Part shown: positions 42,032 through 50,992 of the stretch, piece by piece
How positions within the stretch are numbered: position 1 is the stretch's first letter
Layout: each line of letters begins with the position of its first letter
Made by a program: the position numbers and the translations under genes
Origin: Chthonomonas sp. UBA2387
GTDB lineage: Bacteria; Armatimonadota; Fimbriimonadia; Fimbriimonadales; Fimbriimonadaceae
Direction of reading: 5' to 3'
Assembly: GCA_002343445.1 (NCBI GenBank)
Contig: DDSP01000049.1
Location: 1-64,000 of the forward strand
Length of the DNA: 64,000 bases
Notes under the pieces: generated by a model
Databases searched by the model: none
What the model saw: only the letters and a program-made list of their open reading frames with translations
What the model was told of the DNA's origin: nothing

Positions 42032-42933
42032 CCCTGTTCGACCCGTACGTTCCCGACGATTTTCAGGCCTTTTGGGACGAGGCCGTCCACGAAGCCGCGT
42101 CCGTCCCACTGCGCTTTGTGAGGACCCGGGTCGAATCCCAAGGAGACGAGTTCTCTCCCTCGCACCGTGTGGACCGGATCGAGTTCGACGGCGCGGACGG
42201 GCAACCACTTGAAGGCTGGATCGCCACCCACGACGCCGCTCGGCGGCTCCCCAGTTTCCTCTGGATTCCGCCCTACGGCCGCGAATCGCTGCTGCCCAAC
42301 GCCTATGGCACGCGCGAGGGCATGACCTCGATGAGCCTGAACCTGCACGGGCACGATGCGTTTCACCAGGAGAAGTACACGCCGAGCCGAGGCTACTTCG
42401 CCGAAGGTGTCGAAGAGCCCGAGACGTGGGTGTTTCGACGCTTGGCGATCCATTGCATGGTGGCCTTGCGGGTGCTGCAGGCGCAGCCCGAGGCCGACGA
42501 GGACCGGATCGGAGCGATGGGCATGTCGCAGGGCGCGGGTCTGGCGATCTGGTCGGCGGTTCTCTCGCCCATCGTGCGGGCCGTAGCGGCCGACATGCCG
42601 TTTCTGTGCGCCATGCGCGCCACGCTGAACGCCCCCATCCATCGGTATCCGCTCAAGGAACTGCCCGACTTCTACGAAGAACTGCCGCTGGGCAAAGAGC
42701 GGGTGCTGAACACGCTGTCGTACTTCGACACCGTGAACATGGCAAGCCGATGCGGCAAGCCGGTCCAAGTGTCGCTCGGGCTAAAGGATCCCGCCGCCCG
42801 CCCCGACCACGTCCGCGCGTGCTACGAAGCGCTGCGCGGCCCGAAACAACTCATCGAATACGACTGGGGCCACGACTGGCACCCCGAGATGATCGCCAAC
42901 AACCGCCAATGGCTCCTGGCTCGACTCGGTTAG
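42028..42933 (+). CDS. Acetylxylan esterase/cephalosporin-C deacetylase (AXE1) family hydrolase
   Basis: Alpha/beta hydrolase of 301 residues. FDPYVPDDFQAFWDEAVHEA and FLWIPPYGRESLLPNA open the fold; the nucleophile is Ser in AMGMSQGAGLAI, and the His is in GHDWHPEM. The family removes acetyl groups from xylo-oligosaccharides or drugs. It is coupled to the NIL gene by ATGA. It ends convergent with the P-loop kinase with a 4-base overlap. Confidence 0.88.
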   Translation: MTLFDPYVPDDFQAFWDEAVHEAASVPLRFVRTRVESQGDEFSPSHRVDRIEFDGADGQPLEGWIATHDAARRLPSFLWIPPYGRESLLPNAYGTREGMTSMSLNLHGHDAFHQEKYTPSRGYFAEGVEEPETWVFRRLAIHCMVALRVLQAQPEADEDRIGAMGMSQGAGLAIWSAVLSPIVRAVAADMPFLCAMRATLNAPIHRYPLKELPDFYEELPLGKERVLNTLSYFDTVNMASRCGKPVQVSLGLKDPAARPDHVRACYEALRGPKQLIEYDWGHDWHPEMIANNRQWLLARLG

Positions 42934-43463
42934 CGAAAACCTCCACCTCCGAGCACTTTCTCCACACTCTGCTCCGGCGTCTGCCGGGTCGTGTCAAGCA
43001 CCAGAAACCCGGCCCTCTCGAAACGAGCAGGCAACGACTCCCACAGGTCGTGGACGAAGAACTCGATGTCGCGAGGATCGAAGCTCTTGTGCGTCCGAGT
43101 GTTGTTCCGCGAGACGTTGACGTCCAACTCGGCCCGCAGGCAAACGACCCGCGCGTGGGGGCACGCCTCCAGGAACAGCGCCACCATCTCGGGATTCGAG
43201 CAGTGGGCGACGACCACGGCAAAGCCCGCCTCCGAGTACAGGCTGGCGATCTGGCCCGCCGCACGGTGCGCGAGGTCGAACTGACGCGTGGTCTCCTCGC
43301 TCCAGCCTGCGCTGGGCTGAGACAGGCCCTTCACGACCAGCGTCCGGAACGCGTCGAGGTCCAGGAAGAACGCCCGCTCGAATCGGTCGGCGAGCATCCG
43401 GCCGACGGTGGATTTGCCCACGCCCGGGGCACCGGTGAGGAACACGACGGGGCCGGCGGACAT
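42930..43463 (-). CDS. P-loop kinase-like protein
   Basis: A 177-residue small NTPase with Walker A GAPGVGKSTVGRML and a DLDAF strand-2 motif, resembling shikimate/gluconate or AAA-type small-molecule kinases. No specific substrate loop is clear. ATG 43463 is preceded by TAACGT at 43475-43470, 6 bases upstream, so a leaderless transcript is predicted. It stands alone on its strand. Confidence 0.8.
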   Translation of the reverse strand: MSAGPVVFLTGAPGVGKSTVGRMLADRFERAFFLDLDAFRTLVVKGLSQPSAGWSEETTRQFDLAHRAAGQIASLYSEAGFAVVVAHCSNPEMVALFLEACPHARVVCLRAELDVNVSRNNTRTHKSFDPRDIEFFVHDLWESLPARFERAGFLVLDTTRQTPEQSVEKVLGGGGFR

Positions 43464-43538
43464 GCGTCCACGTTACCCAAGCCGACCCACGGTCGAGGAC
43501 CCGGCGCATGAGCCCTGCATCCGTGCCACAATGCCCGC

Positions 43539-44306
43539 ATGTTGCTCGCCGGAAAAAAAGGGCTGGTCTTCAGCGTGACCAACAAACACAGCATTGGCTG
43601 GGCCATCGCCAAAGCCGCCGCAGACCACGGCGCACACGTCGGCATTGGCGCGCAAAACGATCGGATGCTTGAGTCGGTTGAGAAACTGATCGCCGGAGAC
43701 CCCCGGTTCACCCCGATCGTCGTGGACTTCACCAACGACGAGCAGATGGAGGCGTTGCCCCAGCAGGTCGAATCCAAAATCGGCAAGGTGGACTTTCTCG
43801 TCCACTCCGCCGCCTATGCGCCCAAGGCCGATCTGGAGGGCCGTTTCATCGAGACGAGCAAGGAAGGCTTCCAAATCGCGCTCGAGGTCAGCGCGTACTC
43901 GTTGGTCCACTTGTGCCGCGTGCTCGAGCCCCTGCTCAAGGACGATTCCAGCGTGATGTGCCTCAGCTATCTGGGCAGCACGCGCGCCGCGGGCACCTAC
44001 CGCGTGATGGGCGTGGCCAAGGCCGCTCTAGAATCCTGTGTCCGCTATCTTGCCGCCGATCTTGGCCCGCGCGGCATCCGCGTCAACACGATTTCTCCCG
44101 GCCCCATCAACACCGTCGCGGCGCGAGGGGTGAAGAACTTCTTGCCCATGATCGAGACGGTCAAGGCCAACGCCCCGCTCAAAAGGCCGTTCGAACAAGA
44201 GCAAGTCGCCACAACGGCCGTCTATCTGATGAGCGACCTGAGCTATGCGGTGACGGGGCAGATCATCTTCGTGGACTCGGGCTTCAACATCGTCGGCGTC
44301 GGATAG
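43539..44306 (+). CDS. fabI: Enoyl-[acyl-carrier-protein] reductase FabI
   Basis: NADH-dependent last step of fatty-acid elongation. The 255-residue protein has KGLVFSVTNKHSIGWAIAKA (FabI-type cofactor loop), the SAAYAP motif near residue 88 and the Y-x6-K active site in YRVMGVAKAALE. FabI is the triclosan target. It starts an operon fabI-ftcD-purK; ftcD begins 1 base after its stop. Confidence 0.95.
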   Translation: MLLAGKKGLVFSVTNKHSIGWAIAKAAADHGAHVGIGAQNDRMLESVEKLIAGDPRFTPIVVDFTNDEQMEALPQQVESKIGKVDFLVHSAAYAPKADLEGRFIETSKEGFQIALEVSAYSLVHLCRVLEPLLKDDSSVMCLSYLGSTRAAGTYRVMGVAKAALESCVRYLAADLGPRGIRVNTISPGPINTVAARGVKNFLPMIETVKANAPLKRPFEQEQVATTAVYLMSDLSYAVTGQIIFVDSGFNIVGVG

Positions 44307-44307
44307 G

Positions 44308-45201
44308 ATGCGGCTGCTCACGGTCCCCAACTGGTCGTTCGGAAGGGACGTCGGGCTCTCGCGATTGTTTGCCGAGACGTTGGAGTTCCGCCCGCTCCGC
44401 GTGCATTATCTCAAGAGCGACGTGGACCACAACCGCGCCGTCACGGCCTTTTCGGGCCACCCGGACGTGGTGTTCGAAACCGTCCTGACCCTCGCTGAAT
44501 TCGCGTTCGACCGCATCGACCTGAATCGTCACGTGGGCGTGCATCCCCGCATCGGGGCCTTGGACGTGTGTCCTTTCGTCGCCCTCCCCGGCTGGAACGG
44601 TCCCCCCGAAACCGGACGGCTGCTCTCCGAGATCGAAGCGTTCGGCGACACGCTGGCCCACCGCTACCACCTGCCCGTGTTTCTCTACGAGAAGTCCGAG
44701 CGGGGCCGCCACGAGGCCGACTTGCCTTCCCTGCGCAAGGGCGGGTTCGGGGGGCTCCTCGATCGCGACCTGCGCCCCGACTTCGGACCGACGCGCGCCC
44801 ATCCCCGGCTCGGCGTAACGGTCGTGGGGCTGCGCGAATTCCTCATCGCTCTGAACGTCAACCTGCAAGGCACCGACGCCCGTGTGGCTCAACAGATCGC
44901 GCGCGAGATCCGTACCGCACGCAGCGAGGGAGACCTTAGGTTCGTCGGAGTCCGAGCCCTCGGCTTCTACCTCTCGACCGCCGAAGTCGCCCAAGTCTCG
45001 ATGAACCTGACCCTGCCCGACCTGACCGCGGTGGACGCGATCGTGGAGTGGGTCGGCAAGCGCGCGTTCGAACTCGGAACCCGCGCCGTCGGCAACGAAC
45101 TCATCGGCGTGATCCGTTCACGCGACCTGCCCCATGCGGAATCGCTGGAGATCAACCCGCACCAAATCGTAGATGGAGCGTTTGGCGATGCCCCTGTTTG
45201 A
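44308..45201 (+). CDS. ftcD: Glutamate formimidoyltransferase
   Basis: Transfers the formimino group from formiminoglutamate to THF in histidine breakdown. The 297-residue protein covers only the transferase half of the mammalian FTCD (SDVDHNRAVTAFSGHPDVV, GVHPRIGALDVCPFVALPGW, AQQIAREIRTARSEG, AQVSMNLTLPDL) without the cyclodeaminase. It lies between fabI and purK, a mix not seen in a standard histidine operon. Confidence 0.9.
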   Translation: MRLLTVPNWSFGRDVGLSRLFAETLEFRPLRVHYLKSDVDHNRAVTAFSGHPDVVFETVLTLAEFAFDRIDLNRHVGVHPRIGALDVCPFVALPGWNGPPETGRLLSEIEAFGDTLAHRYHLPVFLYEKSERGRHEADLPSLRKGGFGGLLDRDLRPDFGPTRAHPRLGVTVVGLREFLIALNVNLQGTDARVAQQIAREIRTARSEGDLRFVGVRALGFYLSTAEVAQVSMNLTLPDLTAVDAIVEWVGKRAFELGTRAVGNELIGVIRSRDLPHAESLEINPHQIVDGAFGDAPV

Positions 45202-46288
45202 CCTCGGCGTTCTTGGCGGCGGGCAATTGGCCCGCATGTCCATCCAAGCCGCCCAGCGGATGGGTCTGCGGTGCTTGGCCCTCGACCCCGACCCCGAGTG
45301 CTGCACGGCGCAACTCGCTCCCGTGATCGCCGGGCGTCTGGACGACCCGGAGGCGATCGCCCGCCTCGTCGGCCAGAGCGACCGCATCACACTCGAAAAC
45401 GAGTTCATCCCCGCTTGGGCGATCGCCGAGGCGTTTGCGCTTGCCGGCGCCGAACCGCAGCGGCTGATGCCGGGTTGGGACGTGCTCGCGACGGTCCAGG
45501 ACAAGCTGCTGCAGCGCCAAGCCTATGCCCGATACGGTGCGCCGACGCCGCGCGCGGTCCCGCTGGAAGGAGACGGGAGCGAGGCGATCGAGGCCATAGG
45601 CTTTCCGATGGTGCTCAAGGCGCGCTTTGGCGGCTACGACGGCAAGGGCACGCGGTATGCCCGAACGCCCGTGGAATTCGAGGCCCTGCGCCCGCAATGG
45701 CAGGATGGCTGGTTGGCCGAGGCGTTCGTGCCCTTCCGCCGCGAGTTGGCGGCTATGGTCTACCGCAGTCCGCACGTGTGCGGCGCGTTCCCGACCATGG
45801 AGACCGTTCAGACCAACCATGTGTGCGATTTGGTCTATCCGTCGGGGGTGGATGCCTCCGAGGTCGCCATCGCCGCCGTCGAAGCCGTGGGCGGCTATGG
45901 CCTGTTCGGGGTCGAGATGTTCGAGCTGGAGGACGGCTCGGTGCTCATCAACGAGATCGCGCCGCGCCCGCACAACACGGGCCATTACACGCTGGATTGG
46001 GGCGGCGTCAGCCAGTTCGAAATGCACGTGCGGTTGGCGATGGGTCTGCCCTTGACCGAGCCTGTCGGCGGCGACACGTGCATGGCGAACCTGCTCGGCC
46101 CGCCCGGCGACGGCGACTTGCGCTCGGCCCTGACGGGGGCGCTGGAGGTGCCCGGCTCGCATGTCCACTGGTACGGGAAGGCCTACCGCGCAGGGCGCAA
46201 ACTGGGGCACATCAACGCCGTGGGCGCGGGTTGCGTGGATCGCGCGGTCGCCGCCCGCTCACGTTTCTGGGACGCCTGGGCACGGTAG
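45188..46288 (+). CDS. purK: 5-(carboxyamino)imidazole ribonucleotide synthase
   Basis: ATP-grasp enzyme of de novo purine synthesis that carboxylates AIR. The 366-residue protein has LGVLGGGQLARMSIQAAQRM at the start, the ATP-grasp region LKARFGGYDGKGTRYA and NEIAPRPHNTGHYTLDW. ATG 45188 is chosen with GGAG 11 bases upstream; it overlaps ftcD by 14 bases. purE is not in the window. Confidence 0.95.
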   Translation: MPLFDLGVLGGGQLARMSIQAAQRMGLRCLALDPDPECCTAQLAPVIAGRLDDPEAIARLVGQSDRITLENEFIPAWAIAEAFALAGAEPQRLMPGWDVLATVQDKLLQRQAYARYGAPTPRAVPLEGDGSEAIEAIGFPMVLKARFGGYDGKGTRYARTPVEFEALRPQWQDGWLAEAFVPFRRELAAMVYRSPHVCGAFPTMETVQTNHVCDLVYPSGVDASEVAIAAVEAVGGYGLFGVEMFELEDGSVLINEIAPRPHNTGHYTLDWGGVSQFEMHVRLAMGLPLTEPVGGDTCMANLLGPPGDGDLRSALTGALEVPGSHVHWYGKAYRAGRKLGHINAVGAGCVDRAVAARSRFWDAWAR

Positions 46289-46629
46289 CCCTGGTCGGCA
46301 CGTGGCTGGCAAGTGGTTGGCAAGTTCTCGTTGCACTCACGATTCACGATTCACATTCACATCCCCTCAGGTTCTTGGGAAGATGGAAGGAGGAAGGCGG
46401 AAGGCGGAGGTCGGGACAACCTGCGGACAACTGCCGACGCTTTCTTGCTTGCGCGGGCCGGAAAGGTCAACCGTTGGCCCGCCCCTCGGGTGCCACGACG
46501 TTCCCGACCCCTTGAGCGGTTCCGTCGCGCGCAGGCTCTGGCGGGGTCGGAACTCGTGAAGGGTCGGCGTTCTTCCGTCGAGAGGAGCACGGTCTGGCGG
46601 CAACCCATCCACACGAGGGAATCCTGTGG
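46289..46629. other. Intergenic region with simple repeats
   Basis: 341 bases between convergent purK and the APC permease. It holds a direct repeat ACGATTCACGATTCACATTC (46339-46358) and a purine-rich run GGAAGGAGGAAGGCGGAAGG (46385-46404). The rest is GC-rich with no conserved frame I could support. No clear terminator hairpin with a U-tract is seen. Confidence 0.6.
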
Positions 46630-48000
46630 TTAGCAGAACCAGCCCGGTTTGGCCCGTGCGGCCAGCCGGGCCAGCCAGAACGCCAATGGTCCGCTCGCCA
46701 AGGCAACCGCCGACGACCACTGCGCTTCCCAACCCTCCTCGACGATCGAGACGCCCACCATCACGCACGCCACCGAGACGGGCAGCACGGCCACCAGCCC
46801 CACGCCCCACAGCCCCCCAGGCACCTTGAACGGCCGATGCAGCCCCGGCTCCTTCACGCGCAGCACGAACAGCGTCAGGCTCTCCAAGAACAGCGCCGCA
46901 GAGTACATGATCACGTTCAGTTCGATCAGTTCCAAGAACGACTTGTGGGCCAGAAGCGCATAGATGACCCCGTGCAGCAGAATGGCCCGCCAAGGCGTGC
47001 CGAACACGGGGTGGATCGCCACCAATCCCTTGGGCAGGAAGCCGTCCTCGGCCATCACGAAGGGCACGCGCGAAGACGCCAGCAGGCTCGCCGTGAACAA
47101 GGCGATCGGCGAGATCAGGCCGGCCACGTTCAGCGCCACCCCCAGCCCCGGCCCGCCCACGGCTTGCCCGATCGCGGGCCATGCGCCCTCGGCCCAATCC
47201 TCGGTGTTGGGGAAGTACGCCAAGCCCACCAAGGTGGGAAAGAAGTAGACCGCGAACACGAGCGGCACGCCGATCAGCAAGGCGCGTGGATAGGCTTTCG
47301 CGGGCTCTTCGACCTCCTCGGCGATGGTCGAGAGCGCATCCCAACCCAGGTAGTTCCACATGACGATGGCCATGCCCGAGGCCAATCCGGCTTGCAAGGT
47401 CTGGCCGCCGCTGGTGAACTCGCGCACGATGGGTTGCGGGTCGAACGCCATGCGCGCCAGACCGATCAACACCAGCGCGAGGAACGGAACGATGAGAGCG
47501 AACGCGAACGCGGTCGAGGTCTTGCCCACGAGCCGCGTGCCTCGGATGTTCAGCCACGTGAACGCGGCGATCACGGCCATCGTGGTCGCCCACCGCGCGG
47601 CGGGCTGCTCCAGGCCATCGAATCCGAAGAACAGGCTCAGGAACGACGACAGGTACGTGGTGAACAGGACGGGATAGAGCGCGGCATCCACCAACGTGTA
47701 GATCCAGGTCCACCACGCGTTGAGGAACCCGGCGAACGGGCCAAGGGCGCGCTTGACCCACACGATGTAGCCGCCCTCGACGGGCAGGGCGGGGGCCAGT
47801 TCGCACGTGGTGAGCGCGTCCGGGAGAGCCCAGACGATGGGCATGAGCGCGATGAGCAGGAGGGCGAGCCCCGGTCCCGCTTCGCCGACCAGCGGCTCCA
47901 ACCCATAGGGTCCGCCGCTCACGCAGCAGAATACGGCGAACACCAGCATCAGCGGGGTCATGGCCCGTTTGTGGAGCTTTCGGTGTTCTGCGGCGATCAC
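46630..48000 (-). CDS. APC-superfamily amino acid permease
   Basis: The 456-residue protein has about twelve membrane helices. The first has VFCCVSGGPYGLEPLVGEAG and the third region ELAPALPVEGGYIVWVKRAL, with WNYLGWDALSTIAEEVEEPA further on, all typical of the APC family (PuuP/AdiC-like branch). GTG 48000 is used as start; ATG 47961 (TPLMLVFAVF) is an alternative. Substrate unknown. Confidence 0.9.
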   Translation of the reverse strand: MIAAEHRKLHKRAMTPLMLVFAVFCCVSGGPYGLEPLVGEAGPGLALLLIALMPIVWALPDALTTCELAPALPVEGGYIVWVKRALGPFAGFLNAWWTWIYTLVDAALYPVLFTTYLSSFLSLFFGFDGLEQPAARWATTMAVIAAFTWLNIRGTRLVGKTSTAFAFALIVPFLALVLIGLARMAFDPQPIVREFTSGGQTLQAGLASGMAIVMWNYLGWDALSTIAEEVEEPAKAYPRALLIGVPLVFAVYFFPTLVGLAYFPNTEDWAEGAWPAIGQAVGGPGLGVALNVAGLISPIALFTASLLASSRVPFVMAEDGFLPKGLVAIHPVFGTPWRAILLHGVIYALLAHKSFLELIELNVIMYSAALFLESLTLFVLRVKEPGLHRPFKVPGGLWGVGLVAVLPVSVACVMVGVSIVEEGWEAQWSSAVALASGPLAFWLARLAARAKPGWFC

Positions 48001-48114
48001 GCGTCGCTATTGAACCACGCTGGCGGGTGGCGGGACGCTGGGCCGTTGGGTGTCAGGGCTTGGAAGCGCCCGCTCCTGTTCCATAGATGGTTGCTGGAGG
48101 GCCACCACCCAAGG

Positions 48115-50739
48115 CTACACGAGCAACTGACGCAACACGTACTGCAGGATGCCGCCGTGCCGGAAGTACTCGCGTTCCTGCGGCGTATCAATGCGCACCG
48201 TGGCGGCAAAACGCTTGGTCTGGTCGCCGAGCGTCGCCTCGACCTGCACCTCCTTGCCCGAGGCGAAGCCGCCGGCCATCCCCGCCGCAAAGCCCGAAAC
48301 CCGGAACGTCTCGCGGCCCGTCAGGCCCAGGCTCTCCGCTGTGTCGCCGGGCAGGAACTGGAGCGGCAGGATGCCCATCCCCACCAAATTGGACCGGTGG
48401 ATGCGCTCGAAGCTCTCGGCCAGCACCACCTTGACGCCCAACAGGTTCGGCCCCTTGGCGGCCCAGTCGCGGCTGGAACCCGAGCCATACTCCTTGCCCG
48501 CCAAGATCATCAAAGGCGTGCCCGCTTCCCGATAGCGTTGCGAGGCTTCGAAGATATCCACCACCTCGCCCGTGGGCAGGTGGGTGGCGAACCCGCCCTC
48601 GGTGCCCGGCGCAAGCTTGTTGCGCAATCGGACGTTGGCGAACGTGCCGCGCACCATGACTTCGTGGTTGCCCCGGCGCGAGCCGTAAGAGTTGAACAGG
48701 TGCGGCCGCACGCCCCGCTCGGTCAGATACGCGCCAGCCGGGGACTTGGCCTTGATCGAGCCGGCGGGCGAAATGTGGTCGGTGGTCACGCTGTCGCCCA
48801 GGATCGCCAGCACGGCCAGGCCCTCGGGATCCGAGACGCTCTCGGGCGCATGACGGGGCATGCCGTCGAAGTAGGGCGCCTGCTTGATGTACGTCGAAGC
48901 GTCGTCCCAGGCGTAGCGGTCGCCCTCCGGGACGGCGATGGCGTTCCATTTTTCGTCTCCCTTGAACACGTCGCGGTAGGACTTGGCGAACATCTCGGCG
49001 CGCACGTTCTCGGCGACGACTTCGGCGATCTCGGTTTGGCTCGGCCAGATGTCGCGAAGGTAGACGTTCATGCCGTCCGGGGTTTGGCCCACAGGATCGT
49101 TCTGTAGATCGATGTCGATGGTGCCCGCGATGGCGAATGCCACGACCAACGGGGGCGACATCAGGTAGTTCGCCTTGACCTCGGGGTTCACGCGCCCTTC
49201 GAAGTTGCGGTTGCCGGAGAGCACCGAGACGACCGTCAGGTCGCCTCCCGCGATGGCGCTGGAGACCTCTTCGGGCAGCGGTCCCGAATTGCCGATGCAT
49301 GTGGTGCACCCATAGCCCACCGTGTTGAAGCCGAGGGCATCGAGGTCTTTGTCGAGCCCCGCGCGCTCCAGGTAGTCGGTGACCACGCGCGAGCCGGGAG
49401 CGAGCGACGTCTTGACCCACTCCTTGCTCTTCAGGCCGAACTTGAGCGCCTTGCGCGCCACGAGGCCCGCCGCGACCATCACCGAGGGGTTGGACGTGTT
49501 CGTGCAACTCGTGATGGCCGCGATGACCACCGAGCCGTGCGTCAGTCCTTCACCCTCTTGCGGCCTGGCGCCGGGGAACTCCTTGAAGAACGTGTCGCGC
49601 GCCTTGGACAACGCCACGCGGTCTTGGGGCCGCTTGGGACCAGCCACGCTGGGCTCGACCGTCGAAAGGTCCAGGTGCAACACGTCCGAGTACTCCGCTT
49701 CGGGGGCGTCGGCGGTGTGGAACACGCCTTGGGCGAGGCAGTAGTCCTTCACCCGCTGGACGACGTCTTCGGGTCGCCCCGTGAGCCGCAAGTAGTTCAG
49801 CGTCTCCTCGTCCACCGGGAAGATGCCGCATGTCGCGCCGTACTCGGGGGCCATGTTGCTGATCGTCGCGCGGTCGGCAAGGGGCATGGTGGAAAGCCCT
49901 GGGCCGAAGAACTCGACGAACTTGCCCACGACACCCTTCTTGCGGAGCATCTCGGTCACGGTGAGCACGAGGTCGGTCGCGGTCGAACCTTCGGGGAGCT
50001 TGCCCGTCAAGCGGAAACCGACGACCTGCGGGATGAGCATGCTCACCGGCTGGCCGAGCATCGCGGCCTCGGCTTCGATGCCGCCGACGCCCCAGCCCAG
50101 CACGCCCAGGCCGTTGACCATCGTGGTGTGCGAATCGGTGCCCACCAGCGTGTCGAAGTACGCCACGCCATCCTGGAGGCAGACCACGCGCGCCAGGTGT
50201 TCCAGGTTGACTTGGTGGACGATGCCCGTGTTGGGCGGCACCACCTTGAAGTTGTCGAACGCCTTCTGACCCCACTTGAGGAACTCGTAGCGCTCTTGGT
50301 TGCGCTCGAATTCGAGGTCGCGGTTGATGAGCAGTGCGGCTTCGGTGCCGTAGGCGTCCACCTGAACCGAGTGATCGATCACGAGCTCGACGGGCTGGAG
50401 CGGGTTGATCTTGGTGGGGTCGCCGCCGAGTGCGGCCATGGCGTCGCGCATCGAGGCCAGGTCCACCACGCACGGAACGCCCGTGAAGTCTTGGAGCAGC
50501 ACACGGGCCGGGGTGAACGCGATCTCGTCGCTCGGCGCGGCCTTGTGGTCCCACTTGGCGAGCGCCTCGATGTGGGCTCGCGTGACGTTCACGCCGTCTT
50601 CGTTGCGGAGCAGGTTTTCCAGCAGCACCTTCAGCGAGAAGGGGAGCCTCTGGAGGTCCGCGCCGACGGCATCGAGCCGGAAGTAGCCGAGGTTGTCTTT
50701 GCCCGAAGAGAAGGTTGCGCGCGCGTTGTAGCTGGACAT
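48115..50739 (-). CDS. acnA: Aconitate hydratase (AcnA type)
   Basis: TCA-cycle enzyme isomerising citrate and isocitrate with a 4Fe-4S cluster. The 874-residue protein has TSCTNTSNPSVMVAAG and VGYGCTTCIGNSGPLPE, which hold the cluster cysteines, DSHTTMVNGLGVLGWGVGGI, and the mobile C-terminal domain (GVKVVLAESFERIHRSNLVG). Length is that of AcnA/IRP-type enzymes. Its 5' region (50740-50992) separates it from the stress operon and contains the terminator of that operon. Confidence 0.97.
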   Translation of the reverse strand: MSSYNARATFSSGKDNLGYFRLDAVGADLQRLPFSLKVLLENLLRNEDGVNVTRAHIEALAKWDHKAAPSDEIAFTPARVLLQDFTGVPCVVDLASMRDAMAALGGDPTKINPLQPVELVIDHSVQVDAYGTEAALLINRDLEFERNQERYEFLKWGQKAFDNFKVVPPNTGIVHQVNLEHLARVVCLQDGVAYFDTLVGTDSHTTMVNGLGVLGWGVGGIEAEAAMLGQPVSMLIPQVVGFRLTGKLPEGSTATDLVLTVTEMLRKKGVVGKFVEFFGPGLSTMPLADRATISNMAPEYGATCGIFPVDEETLNYLRLTGRPEDVVQRVKDYCLAQGVFHTADAPEAEYSDVLHLDLSTVEPSVAGPKRPQDRVALSKARDTFFKEFPGARPQEGEGLTHGSVVIAAITSCTNTSNPSVMVAAGLVARKALKFGLKSKEWVKTSLAPGSRVVTDYLERAGLDKDLDALGFNTVGYGCTTCIGNSGPLPEEVSSAIAGGDLTVVSVLSGNRNFEGRVNPEVKANYLMSPPLVVAFAIAGTIDIDLQNDPVGQTPDGMNVYLRDIWPSQTEIAEVVAENVRAEMFAKSYRDVFKGDEKWNAIAVPEGDRYAWDDASTYIKQAPYFDGMPRHAPESVSDPEGLAVLAILGDSVTTDHISPAGSIKAKSPAGAYLTERGVRPHLFNSYGSRRGNHEVMVRGTFANVRLRNKLAPGTEGGFATHLPTGEVVDIFEASQRYREAGTPLMILAGKEYGSGSSRDWAAKGPNLLGVKVVLAESFERIHRSNLVGMGILPLQFLPGDTAESLGLTGRETFRVSGFAAGMAGGFASGKEVQVEATLGDQTKRFAATVRIDTPQEREYFRHGGILQYVLRQLLV

Positions 50740-50929
50740 GATTCGCCTAATCCAAGTTCCCGCCCGAGCACAAACTCAAAGAGGCGGAGCCTCGCGCCGT
50801 GGCGCGCGTTCGAAGGTCGGGCGAATGTTTGGCCCAGTGTACCGGGAGACAGACCGGCGGGCGCGAGCCCCGTCGGCTGGGGTTCTCCATGGCTCGCACC
50901 ACCAGCGTGCCTCACGGCTCCGAGTCACG

Positions 50930-50980
50930 CTTCAAGAAATGCAAAGACCCCCCGGGCGGCAGGGCCGCTCGGAGGGTCTT
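50930..50980 (-). terminator. Intrinsic terminator of the envelope-stress operon
   Basis: Imperfect GC-rich hairpin AAGACCC...GCGGC / GCCGC...GGGTCTT (50944-50980), followed on the minus strand by TTTGCATTTCTT. It begins 12 bases after the Do-type protease stop. Confidence 0.75.
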
Positions 50981-50992
50981 CGGGGCGTTGGC

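Noticed and set aside
46289..46629. Short plus-strand ORFs in the gene-free region after purK
   Set aside because: Low-complexity, Arg/Ser-rich, no start signals; the region looks non-coding.
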